Shown piece after piece: positions 1 through 7,556 of a stretch of DNA of 11,597 bases. The position numbers and the translations under genes are program-made. The DNA is taken from the NCBI RefSeq assembly GCF_000611645.1, contig NW_014012881.1, positions 10,160 through 21,756 of the forward strand. The letters are read 5' to 3'. The stretch comes from Monoraphidium neglectum (lineage: Eukaryota > Chlorophyta > Chlorophyceae > Sphaeropleales > Selenastraceae). Below the pieces are notes generated by a model. That model saw nothing but the letters and a program-made list of their open reading frames with translations. It had not been told where the DNA came from and ran no database searches. The first letter of the stretch is position 1; each line of letters starts with the position of its first letter.

Positions 1-19
1 GGGGGGGGGGGGGGGGGGG
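1..19. repeat. 19-base G homopolymer at the window edge
   Basis: Positions 1-19 are an unbroken run of G, followed by C. It lies in what should be the second visible intron of the channel gene, where it would read as poly-C in the transcript. A run this long exactly at the edge may mark a real low-complexity tract or a sequencing or assembly breakpoint. Confidence 0.8.
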
Positions 20-231
20 CGAAGGTGCACAACCAGTAGGCAGTTGAGGCTGCGAGAGATGGCGGGGTGCCTCCCCTGAAGTGCAGCTGACGCTTTGAGA
101 GCAAGGGTGGCGCCGCGCAGCCGTGCACATGCTTAAACGGGGCTGCCTTGCACGTGCCCGCACTCTGCGGCTGCATGCACTCAAGGCACGCAAAGCGCAC
201 TGCGGCCCCGGGACTGCATGCAGCCGCTCAC
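1..231 (-). other. channel gene, second visible intron, incomplete
   Basis: A GTGAGC donor begins at 231 directly after an Asp codon (phase 0), at the point where S3 of repeat II should begin. Downstream of it on the minus strand, down to position 1, I see no CAG acceptor followed by an S3-like hydrophobic stretch. The intron therefore probably continues beyond the window. The first 19 bases on the plus strand are a G run. Confidence 0.6.
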
Positions 232-900
232 GTCGAAGCAGTTGAAAGGCGACGTAAAGTAGGCGCGCCCCTGCGCCGCGATCTTGACCAGCGCCTCCGC
301 CAGGAACACAAACGACAGCACGTTGTTGGCGAGGTCCAGGGCGGCCGCGTACGAGTCGCTCATGCTGGCGTACTGCATCGACAGCAGCACAGTATTAGCA
401 ATGACCGCCATTATCACGGCCGCCTCGAACGCCCAATGTTCAGTGATCGCCTCAAACAGCGCCCAGCCGCGGGCCTTGGCGAGGCGCTCCAAGGGCCCCG
501 GCAGCTGCTGCCAGTAGAAGCTCGCGGCGCGGGCCTTGGCAGCCGCCAGGGCGCGCGAAAACGCCGACGGCGGCGCCTCGCCGGCGGCGGCTGCTTCGCG
601 CCTTTCCCGCTGCTGCTCGTCCACAAAGGCGCCTGTTTGTGGTGGGGTGGGCGGTATGGGCGGCGGTTGGCAGGGAGGGAGCATTGCCAAAGCAGCGGCG
701 GCGGCGGCGGCCGCAGCATCAGCAGCAGCGGCGGCAGCATCCGTATCAGTGGTGGCAGCAGCAGCAGCAGCAGGGGCAGCAGCAGCAGCAGCAGCGGCGG
801 CGGCGGCAGCGGCAGCAGCAGCGGCAGCGGCAGCGGCAGCGGCAGCGGCAGCGGCAGCGGCAGCAGCAGCGGCAGCGGCAGCGGCAGCGGCAGCGGCAGC

Positions 901-946
<46 letters not shown>

Positions 947-2404
947 CGTGCAACCCGATTGCAATGAGACTCTCGCAAGCAGGGGACCAGCAGCACCCGT
1001 CCGCCCACCTGCCAGTGTCGCCAGCACCAGCGACAGCACCAGCACGTAGCCCACCACCAGGAGGGTTACAAAGTAAACGTACGCCCAGCCGGCGGTGGCG
1101 TTCATGGTGGGCCGCAGCACCTTGCTCCAGTCAGCCGCGGTCATCGTGATGAACATGGGGATGACGCTCGTCCCAAAGTTGTCGAACGAAAGCTGCCCCC
1201 CCTCCGGCGCCGCGCCGCCCGCCGCGCACGTCTCCTCGGCCGGGCAGCCCGGGCCGGGCCACGGGCCTGTGAAGAGGCTGCAGGTGTTGCCGCTGGCCGA
1301 CGCAGTGTCGTTGCCGGACCCGGCCACGCAGTTGTTGTGCATGGGGTCTTGGAACAGCTGCATGCCCAGCACCCCCCACAGCACCACGATGAAGGCGATG
1401 CCGGCGCCGATGGTGCTGAGCGCCGGCGCCGCCGCGATCAGCGCGTTGATGCTGGTCTTGAGACTGGGCAGCGCGCTGACCACGCGCAGCGGCAGCAGCA
1501 GCCGGAACGCCCGCAGGGCGCTCGCGCCGCTGCCGACGCCGGGCAACAGGCTTATGAGGCTCAGCAGCACGACGATGAAGTCAAACACGTTCCAACCCAC
1601 CCTGAGGAACGGCGGCTGCGTGTCATCGTCGGCGCCGCCGGCGGATGCGGGCCCGCCGCCTTCCAGGCTGACCTCTGCAATCAAGGCCCCGCTGCCATTG
1701 CTGCTGTCGCCGTCGGCGTCGCGCGCGGCGTCCGTGTCGGCGCCGGCTGGCGGCGTGGCCGCGGCGTCCTTGGAAGCAGGGGGTGCGTTGCTGCGAGGCG
1801 TGGTGTTAGAAACAGGCCCCGATTCAATGTCCTTGCTGGTCAAGGCCGTGGCTAATGCTGCTGCTGCTGCGTCTGCGTCGCGCGCGGCGCCGCCGCTGCT
1901 GCCCTCCTCGCCTCTGACAGCCCCGTGATGAGGCCGGCCCGCATCGCCCGGCCGCCCGTGATCGCCGGCGCCGGCCCCGTCTGGCCCCCCCTCCACGTCA
2001 GCCGGCCCGGCCAGCTTGCGCCACAGCCGGCGCGCGCCGCGCCCCGCCGCCGCCAGGACGCCCATCGGCGTCTCGCCGTCGCGCAGGACGAGGCCGAACG
2101 CGAGGATTTTTATTGCCAGCTCGAGCGTGAACCAAACCGTGAATCCGATGTTGGAATCCTCAACCACGAGGTTTGCCGGCGCCGTCGGCGGCTGCGCCGG
2201 CTGGGAGGTGCCCAGTATGGCTGCATAGGCGACGATGGCGCATATGGACAATCCGCGGAACGCCCGGCTCTCGGCGAAAGTGATGAGGGCGCGGCGCGCT
2301 GGCGATGAAAGCGGCAGCACGCCCAGCGCGCGGCCGACGTACCCGCCGCGGCGGCCGCGCCACGGCTGCGCCGGCGGGGCGGCGCCGGGCGGCTTGGCCG
2401 GCAT
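232..2404 (-). CDS. voltage-gated cation channel (Cav/Nav-like), 5' part: repeat I and start of repeat II
   Basis: Two exons, 2404-1009 and 632-232, join in phase 1 across a 376-base intron and restore LATLA-G-AFVDEQQ. The partial protein has 599 residues. Repeat I: S1 about 47-66; S2 86-107; S3 268-289 with WNVFDF; S4 296-311 with RAFR and PLR; S5 325-352; an extracellular loop with Cys 359, 375, 387 and 393; a pore loop with FDNF at 407-410 and ITMTAADW at 419-426; S6 438-465. Repeat II: S1 530-551, S2 565-587, then FNCFD leading into S3. The family passes Ca2+ or Na+ across the plasma membrane (or ciliary membrane in algae) on depolarisation. ATG 2404 is chosen because an in-frame TAG lies 33 bases upstream, although the CAG just before it could be an acceptor of an upstream exon. 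Odd points are alanine at the usual pore glutamate position, Leu at the third S4 charge, and a 155-residue S2-S3 insertion. A two-domain (TPC-like) channel cannot be excluded because the 3' part is missing. Family call sure; start less so. Confidence 0.85.
633..1008 (-). other. channel intron 1, filled by a CTG/CCG repeat
   Basis: The donor is GGCAG|GTGGGC (exon ends at 1009) and the acceptor CAAACAG|GC (exon resumes at 632). The split codon is G|GC, glycine. Joining S6 of repeat I directly to AFVDEQQRER gives the length and charge expected of a cytoplasmic linker, whereas reading through gives poly-Cys and a stop. The sense strand has no AG dinucleotide from 969 down to 635, so no competing acceptor exists inside the repeat. 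Confidence 0.8.
691..946. repeat. CAG / GGCAGC microsatellite tract, intronic
   Basis: A pure run of 14 CAG units spans 903-944. Next to it, about 823-906, lies a GGCAGC hexamer array interrupted by extra CAG units. Impure CAG and GGC triplets extend down to 691. In the channel transcript the tract reads as CUG and CCGCUG, which can fold into hairpins. It is open in several frames on both strands (poly-Ala, poly-Cys, poly-Ser/Gly, poly-Gln/Arg, poly-Leu/Pro), all of which are by-products of the repeat. Confidence 0.92.
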
Positions 2405-2452
2405 CGCTGCGTGTGGCGGCTGCGCCTGCTGCCGCTACGCGCGTCGAACTGT

Positions 2453-2480
2453 GGCTGTGCACGCGCAGGCTGTGCACGCG
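2453..2480. repeat. 13-base direct repeat upstream of the channel start
   Basis: GGCTGTGCACGCG occurs at 2453-2465 and again at 2468-2480, separated by two bases. Each copy contains the palindrome GTGCAC. The pair lies 49-76 bases upstream of ATG 2404, in the 5' leader or promoter of the channel gene, so it could be a paired protein-binding site. Chance duplication in GC-rich DNA is possible. Confidence 0.5.
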
Positions 2481-2713
2481 GCGCGTTGCGAACCTGCGTT
2501 GGCATGGCGTGCAAAGCAAGGTGTGAGAGCAGCACTCGCTGATGTGCTGCGCAGCGCCGTCTACTTGCTCCGGATGCCAATGCATGGGGACCCCTGATCC
2601 CGGTGCCCCCTGCAATGCGTCTGACCGAGCTCCTGGCGGGTGTGTCGACGGCGGCGGTGCCGCCACACCCTGCTATCTTCTGCCTGGTTGCTCAGCCAGC
2701 CAGTTGAAATGAG

Positions 2714-2725
2714 AATTTTATTTAT
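2714..2725 (-). promoter_or_regulatory. TATA-like element, possible channel promoter
   Basis: On the minus strand this reads ATAAATAAAATT, an isolated A/T block in GC-rich DNA, about 310 bases upstream of the proposed channel ATG. It would fit a core promoter with a long 5' leader. There is no transcription-start evidence. Confidence 0.3.
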
Positions 2726-4285
2726 GCGTGGTATCCGCCAGTAGTCCTCTGCGCGCCGAGCTCGCCAGCAACGATGTTCCTTTGGTGGGTGCTTTACGTG
2801 TTCAGTGTGTACGAGCCGCAACATGCGGCAAAAAGACAAAGCCCTCACAATGCACCACCAGACCTGGCCCGATGGTGGCTATCCTAGACCGCCTGGCGTA
2901 AGGACTACGCACAGGACCTGCGGCACTAAGTGTTCGTATCGACTGACCCGTTGGGGGGGATCCCTGGTCAGCAAGCATGATCGAGACGCATCTGGTTTAC
3001 ATGTCAGGCGCTCCATGCAGGCTCCCACGGCCTGTCACCTGGCGCGCAAAATCAGCCATGGCCGATGAGTGCCGCCGCAATCATGTGCGCGCAGCCGCAT
3101 TTCGGGGCCACGCATCATACGATCCAGGAGGTTTCAAAATCAAGTGTTAATCTAGAAGGCAAGAAAATGCTCTTGTGTGCACTGGGGTCAGCGGGACCAG
3201 GAACCTGTTGCGAAAAGCATGAATGTAGCGGGAGGCTAAGGCTCTGGGCTGCAACACACGGGATTTGTTGCTGCAAAGCGAGAGCTCTGCTCAGGCTGCG
3301 CCCTGTTCCTGCAGATCAAGCGGAGGTCTGAATTCCAGGCGAATCTCAGGTGCATTGGCTCTCCCCTCAGTCAGCCGCCTGCAATGTGGCTTCGCGGTCC
3401 TGTGGCCTGTGGGCCTAGTAAACAGTACTTAGTGCCGCCCCAGGCCTTGTGTAACGTTGTGTCGGGGCGCCACAGCGGGCAGGGTAAGGCCCACGCTGCG
3501 CTGGACGCGTTGCAAAAGAACTTTGTTGCCGGCGGCGGTTGGGACTGGTCATTCTGCACGACAGCTGTAAGACCGCATTGTATTCAAAACTACCGCATCC
3601 CACACTCGCCGAACTCAACCAGCAGCAGACCGGGAGCGGCCGGGGGGCGGGGCGGGTGCCAAGGGGGGGGGGGCACGAAACGTCATCCAAAATCCTGTAT
3701 GGTAGCAGCTATATCGTGTTTGCTGTTCACTAATGTTGCAGGTCCCCGCACCTCAAGGTGCATGTGCTTGTGCGTGCACCACGCCATCATTTCTTGTAGC
3801 AGAGCAACCCTGACCCCAGGCTGCCTGAACCCGAGCAGCAATAGCAAGGACACTCATGCCGTCGTGTGCGTCAGCGTCAGCTGGACACCGCAGGGCTTGA
3901 CACAAGTATGTCATGCATGGACGCACACAAGTGTCCAATTGCCCAGGCCCACACCGATTTGTAGTGGCCTCATACAGCCGCTTGAAGTTGTGGAGAGCTT
4001 GTATTTGCGTCGAGGGGGGTGGGGCTGCATCAGAAAAAGTAGCCCAGCTGGGCTCGCAAATGCGCCCGCCCCCACCTCCGCCCCCGAGCACTTACCGCCT
4101 AGCTCCAATCGCAAGCGATGCCTGCAGTGCCAACGATCCAGTCAGTCCACATACCACCAGAATTGCGATGCATTCGCCACCCGGCTCCCCACCGTCGGGG
4201 AGCCTCTATTTGGCCTAGATTCAGCTGCCGCCGCGTAGCCACGAGAGTCTCGCACGCAGACTCGAAGGAATTGTTCATTAGAGAG

Positions 4286-4297
4286 TACATAATTTAT
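4286..4297 (+). promoter_or_regulatory. TATA-like element, possible promoter of the surface-protein gene
   Basis: TACATAATTTAT stands out as A/T-rich and lies 67 bases before ATG 4365. That spacing suits a core promoter with a short 5' leader of roughly 35-45 bases. The call rests on composition and spacing only. Confidence 0.35.
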
Positions 4298-4364
4298 CAC
4301 GACGAGCTCTGATCACCCCTTGGCTTGCGGTTGAACCATCGGTAGAACGGGCGCCGGACGCAGA

Positions 4365-5844
4365 ATGGAGCTACGGAGAGCCCTGCTGGTATCCATGTTG
4401 CAAGTTTGTATCGCACAAGCTGCATGGGCGGCCGCCGTGGGCATCCCGGTGTGCGCTCCGGGCACACAGTCATGCGGCTCGCTGGCGGGCTGCTACGCGC
4501 CGATGTTTGCTGAATGCAAGGCGTCCCAGTGTTACCCCAAGCTTCTTGGTGAGCAGAAGCCATGTGACACAAGCCCGTGCAGGGTGGGGTGGTGAGAGCA
4601 AAAGCACCACGTGCGGGGGAACACGGCAGTGTAGCTGCTCCACGCAGGGGCAGCGAGAATGTGCACGCACTGCGCGCAGCCACACGCCCTTGCGCACACG
4701 GCGCATGGCACTGGAGGGCACAGACTGGCTTAAAATCACGAGGCATGTCTGGCGTGTCAGCACGCTCGGAGCACCGTGCCCGTTGGACGGCACGGGGGCC
4801 CCTCATGGCGTCGTCGCTGCTGCGGCCCTGCCGCCGAGCGGCGCGCGTGCGCACGCTGGCAATTCGCGGAGCCGCGACCAGAGCTTCCACCGCCCTCCAT
4901 CTGCCTGCTTGCAGGCCTCGTCGCTTCCACGCCCGTCGGCTGCCTGCCGTACGTCAACAGCTGCGGCGCGGGCGCGGCCTTCTGCAGCACCGGATCATCT
5001 TGCGTCGGCGGCGCCTGCGTCGCCGGCCCCGGCGCCACCAGCAGCGGCGGCGGCGGCGCCACGGCGACCCCGCAGCAGGCCTGCGCGGCGGCGCGCGCGC
5101 AGCAGCACGCGTGCTCTGCGGACCGCACGCCGCTTGTCGCGGCGGATGGCGCAAAGCTCGGGTATGGCGTCCCCGATGGCGCCGAGTGCTACGAGTCGGC
5201 CTCCTTTAAATGCTGCGCCGTGGCGAGCTCCGACGCGGCCGCGCCTCAGGTTGCGTCCATCGTTCAGTCCTGCAAGGGCGCCGCGATTTTCGAGAGCGCG
5301 GTGGCGGGGCTGGTCAACGGCACGACCGCTCTCCTCAATTCGGTCTTCTCTGCTGGCAACAACACAACCGCGGCCGCCGCACCCGGCGCCGCCGGCGGGC
5401 AGCAGCCGGCGCTGCTCACGCCGCTGCTGCAGGGGGTCGCAGGCATGGTCACCAACATGTCTCAGGCGCTGCTCGCGCCGCTCGGGATCCGGGTCAACTC
5501 AACCAGCCCCGAGGCGCGCGCGGCGCGCGCGGCCGCGCCGCCGCCGCCGCCGCCGAGCTACCTACAGTATGTCAACAGCGCCTCCCCACGCGGCAGCTTC
5601 GCGGCCGCGCTGGTGAGTCGCCCTTCTTGCCGCGGCGCACTTTCCGCCATCGCGCGAGAGGATCGGGACGTGCGGGGGCTGTGCCTGCCGCGAGGGTCGG
5701 TCCGGCAGCCTGCTTCGCCCCTGATGCTGGGGTTGGGGTGCTGCTCCCGCTCCTGCTTTCCTGCTTGCTCGCGACACCAAGCCGTCCCCCCAACCGCTGC
5801 CGTCGCAGGTTGGCAGCGCGCTGCTCCTGGCGCTGGCGCTGTGA
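4365..5844 (+). CDS. secreted cysteine-rich surface protein, probably GPI-anchored
   Basis: Three exons, 4365-4548, 4915-5612 and 5809-5844 (stop TGA 5842-5844), encode 305 residues. Joins are GTGAGC/CAG in phase 1 (G|GC, glycine 62) and GTGAGT/CAG in phase 0. Residues 1-23 form a signal peptide: LRR, then a hydrophobic core, then AQAAWAAA. Residues 30-96 carry ten cysteines, closing with FCSTGSSCVGGACV, which resembles small disulphide knots. Further cysteines are 118, 128, 153, 161, 162 and 181. A Gly-rich linker lies near 101-112. N-glycosylation sequons begin at Asn 196, 210, 211, 242 and 256, and six prolines at 270-275. The last residues, SFAAALVGSALLLALAL, are a terminal hydrophobic tail with no cytoplasmic end, as in GPI-anchor signals. 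I recognise no catalytic domain, so a cell-wall or surface role is inferred from architecture. Other GT sites near the end of exon 1 give the wrong phase for exon 2. The exon model is fairly sure; function is unknown. Confidence 0.68.
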
Positions 5845-6143
5845 GGGCGGCGCAGGGATGGCGAGTGCGGCAGAGCGGGCGGAACGGGGTGGGAGCGGTA
5901 GCGGCAGGCCCTGGGGTTGGGCCTGTTTCGCCCAGCTGAATAAGCACGGGACTGCAGAGTCCCTGCGCCTTGCTGGACTGAGGGTGTTGAGGAGCGCCGC
6001 GTGCACGTGAGTTTTTGCTGGCTGCACAAGCACAGCCATGTGGGATTTCTTGAACAAAACCGAACAAACATCGGTCGTGTACACAGTCATTGTTGCTCCT
6101 GTCCAGCCACGCCTCACACATTGTCATCACCCCATGTTTCTGT

Positions 6144-6148
6144 TGTAA
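6144..6148 (+). terminator. TGTAA polyadenylation signal of the surface-protein gene
   Basis: TGTAA is the first such motif on the plus strand after the stop codon, and lies 300 bases downstream of it. In chlorophyte algae this pentamer is normally found 10-20 bases before the poly(A) site, so the transcript should end near 6160-6170. Confidence 0.55.
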
Positions 6149-6612
6149 ACTACAGCGCATGCTCCTCTGGTTGAGGGCTTTGTAGATAATGGAGAGCGAG
6201 GGTTTTCCTGTCCATAAGATTTCCCCCTCGCCGCTGGCAAAGTGTGATGCACTGTGAACAGTAGTCTTACCACAGTCTCACCTCCTGTTGTCGTGCCGAT
6301 GCGGAAGAATCCAATCAGGAATCATTCACTGTAATGCAGGCACCAGGAATACGCGCACACCAGGAGCCTGCATGCCAGTGTTGCCTGGTCGCAAGGACTG
6401 CATGTTAGGAGCAAGATGGACGCGACGCATGGGCAGCATGCATGCGTGTGTCGTGCGGATGATGAAAGACTTGAACCCCTCCATCATCCCCCCATGTCTC
6501 TACCTATTTTTCCATACGACCTTCTACACAGTGCTGATGGCGCCCCTTTGCCGCCGCTGTCCTGTTTAGGCTATTAGGCCCTTCCCAACAAAACTGCGGG
6601 CAGCAGCAACGA

Positions 6613-6617
6613 TTACA
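6613..6617 (-). terminator. TGTAA polyadenylation signal, minus strand, of the repeat-protein gene
   Basis: TTACA on the plus strand is TGTAA on the minus strand. It is the first such motif I find downstream of the stop at 7557, giving a 3' UTR of about 950 bases. A different, degenerate signal closer to the stop is possible. Confidence 0.4.
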
Positions 6618-7464
6618 GTTGTAACCGCCGGGGTATACAGGGGCTGGAGGTGGCAGCACAGGTGGCACAATGCCTGGTGCAAACACCACACATGGTGGGA
6701 ACACGCACCGGGCGCCCGCTCGGCTGCCGGGAACAACGCTTCGGTCCGCCTATAGGCATGGCAACGTTCAAGAGCAAGAAAGGGGTTTGAAACACCCCCT
6801 CCGCGATAATCAATTCGGGGCGCCCTCTCGCCCCCCAGCGCCGGGCCCCGCAAAGGGACGGGCCAGGTAGGCGGGGTGCGCGCATTTTGGGTGTGCTCGG
6901 CCGGCGGCGCCAAACGGGACTCCTTGACAAGGACGTCATACCAGCCGCTCGCAGCCTTTCCATTCCCTCTGCTCTGAGTGGAGGCGGGGGTGAGGTTTTG
7001 TGTTATGAACGTGGTCCTTTGGTGAAGTATGCCTCGGAAAATAAGAAAGAAACTGCAGTGTCCTGAACAAAACAAAACCCTGAACAAACTACACCCTTTT
7101 TTTGACGGCAGCGGCGGCGGCTCTCAAGCCCACGCTGGCGAGAGCATCGCGCAGGGACGCCACCAGTCAACGGCACAGCACGCAAGCAATAACACGCACG
7201 GCACTAAAAATGGGATGGGACGTGGTGCCCAGTCGCACAGGCCAGGAAGGGTGGCGGCAGGGCCCGTTTATTGTGCCTCGGTAGAGCTGGACAAAGGTGG
7301 AGTCTGTACACAGAGAGGGTGCTTGGGAGGTGTTTGTGCAAGCGTTCGGGCTGCAATCTGGAGTCCAACAGAGGGCTGGATCCAGTGCAAGCCGCGGCAG
7401 CCCCCAGCAGAAGGCCAGCGGGGCGCGCGGCCCGCCCGGCAGGCTCCGTGCCCGACACATGGCG

Positions 7465-7494
7465 AAGCAAGGCCAGGCGCGCCTGGCCTTGCTT
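7465..7494. repeat. perfect 30-base palindrome in the 3' UTR
   Basis: The left half AAGCAAGGCCAGGCG is followed immediately by its exact reverse complement, with centre GGCGCGCC. Allowing one mismatch, the symmetry extends to 7462-7497. It begins 62 bases after the stop of the minus-strand repeat protein, so it should be transcribed as a stable hairpin in that 3' UTR. It could also be a DNA cruciform or a protein-binding site. Confidence 0.85.
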
Positions 7495-7556
7495 TGCAGC
7501 GCGGCGTGGCCCTGGTGAGGGCCGCGATTCATGCGCGCTGATGTGGCGGGGTCCCG

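Larger units (their letters stand above)
2405..4364. other. spacer between divergent genes; 5' flanks, no convincing gene
   Basis: These 1960 bases separate the starts of the channel (minus) and the cysteine-rich surface protein (plus). Base composition is visibly less GC-rich than the flanking exons. Open frames exist, the longest at 3384-4238 on the plus strand, but their third positions are mixed, they carry no recognisable domain, and they lack the strong G/C codon preference of the neighbours. Contents: a 13-base direct repeat near the channel start, TATA-like elements on each strand, and an 11-G run at 3663-3673. Otherwise I see nothing. Confidence 0.6.
5845..7556. other. spacer between converging gene ends; 3' UTRs
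   Basis: The region holds the 3' ends of the plus-strand surface-protein gene and the minus-strand repeat-protein gene. There is one plausible TGTAA signal for each (6144-6148 plus, 6613-6617 minus), leaving about 460 bases between them. A perfect palindrome sits at 7465-7494. Extra TGTAA motifs on the plus strand at 6330-6334 and 6620-6624 could be alternative ends. Open frames here, for example 6566-7087 on the minus strand, show no domain or coding-like composition. I see no gene. Confidence 0.6.

Noticed and set aside
181..1008. Reading frame with a very long poly-alanine stretch joined to channel repeat II
   Set aside because: The poly-Ala is the CTG/CCG repeat read in one frame. A clean acceptor at 633 in the right phase removes it. 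An acceptor upstream of the repeat would leave an intron of only about 34 bases.
639..1049. Poly-Gln/Arg, poly-Ser/Gly and poly-Leu/Pro frames over the same repeat
   Set aside because: All are alternative frames of the microsatellite; none has a domain or coding context.
3384..4238. 284-codon plus-strand open frame in the divergent spacer
   Set aside because: Mixed third positions unlike the neighbouring exons, no recognisable domain, patchy composition with homopolymer-driven Gly runs, and no splice partners. Long open frames are common by chance in GC-rich DNA.
4507..5616. Arg/Pro/Ala-rich plus-strand frame overlapping the surface-protein gene
   Set aside because: Out-of-frame shadow of exon 2; the cysteine-rich frame with matching splice phases explains the region.
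6194..6232. Possible stem-loop GCGAGGG ... CCCTCGC in the convergent spacer
   Set aside because: Only seven pairs with a loop of about 25 bases; expected by chance in this composition.
6566..7087. 173-codon minus-strand frame in the convergent spacer
   Set aside because: No domain, ordinary composition of non-coding DNA here, and it overlaps the presumed 3' UTR of the repeat-protein gene.
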